Source: Zygnema cylindricum
Taxonomy: Eukaryota > Streptophyta > Zygnematophyceae > Zygnematales > Zygnemataceae
Reading direction: 5' to 3'
DNA: 64,000 bases
NCBI GenBank assembly: GCA_037447655.1
Contig: JBBHKE010002882.1
Coordinates: forward strand, 215,612 to 279,611
Each line of letters opens with the position of its first letter. Position 1 is the first letter of the stretch. Below the pieces are notes generated by a model. That model had not been told where the DNA came from and did not search any database. It was given only the letters and a program-made list of their open reading frames with translations. The translations under genes were made by a program, and so were the position numbers. Below are positions 63,888 to 64,000 of the stretch, in pieces.

Positions 63888-64000
63888 TATCTACAAGCAG
63901 CAGCTGCAGCAGCAAGAGAGACACTATCAAAAGCTTCAAGGTCACCCATTTAGTTGAGCAAAAGACAACCCAAGAGTACCACACGACCGACCTACTTTGA

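Noticed and set aside
1-64000. CRISPR arrays, rRNA genes and complete functional tRNA genes
   Set aside because: None was seen. Repeats are eukaryotic transposons and simple sequence, and the tRNA-like segments lack an acceptor stem.

Overview
This is nuclear DNA from a eukaryote, most likely a member of the green lineage such as a streptophyte alga or bryophyte-like plant; the species cannot be named from sequence alone. The grounds are consistent GT-AG introns, plant-type leucine-rich repeats cut into 72-nt exons, long Ser-Pro(n) hydroxyproline-type stretches, and copia retrotransposons primed on a sequence matching the plant initiator tRNA-Met anticodon arm. Only one host gene is visible; nearly everything else is mobile DNA in several layers of nesting.

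The host gene runs from 30771 to 58704 on the plus strand. I could assemble 22 exons whose phases agree at every junction, giving 1490 codons plus stop (4473 nt). In order, the product has a signal peptide, three six-cysteine WSC/PAN-like modules, a proline-rich stalk of about 225 residues, a plant LRR cap with six LRRs, an EGF-like module, a papain-family cysteine protease with all catalytic residues but no recognisable propeptide, two more EGF-like modules, and four LysM-like modules. It looks like a wall-anchored or extracellular protease fused to glycan-binding and protein-binding modules. I do not recognise a described family with this order.

Left part, 1-12.4 kb: TIR transposon relics. 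One TTA/TAA-targeting element (2289-8796) holds a solo LTR (2816-8588, target duplication GGTAC), which in turn holds a copia element (3978-8568, duplication GAAAT). Three similar TIR elements follow head to tail to about 11.1 kb.

12.4-23.1 kb: a 10.7-kb copia composite. A decayed autonomous element is split in its RNase H region by a non-autonomous element (17427-21703, duplication CCTCT) that keeps one 621-codon ORF, a Gag fused to scraps of Pol. 23.1-30.7 kb is AT-rich relic DNA including a 1.67-kb foldback element.

Inside the host gene, all large insertions lie in introns: a solo LTR in intron 2, over 3 kb of polypurine sequence plus another insert in intron 3, a complete gag-only LTR element on the minus strand in intron 7, and MITEs and tRNA-like repeats in introns 13, 16 and 20. 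The exons stay open. After the gene come tandem repeats (59.4-59.9 kb) and a decayed minus-strand copia element running to the right edge.

All four internal copia regions with a visible 5' end share a primer-binding site complementary to the anticodon arm of initiator tRNA-Met, and the Gag start codon lies inside that site.
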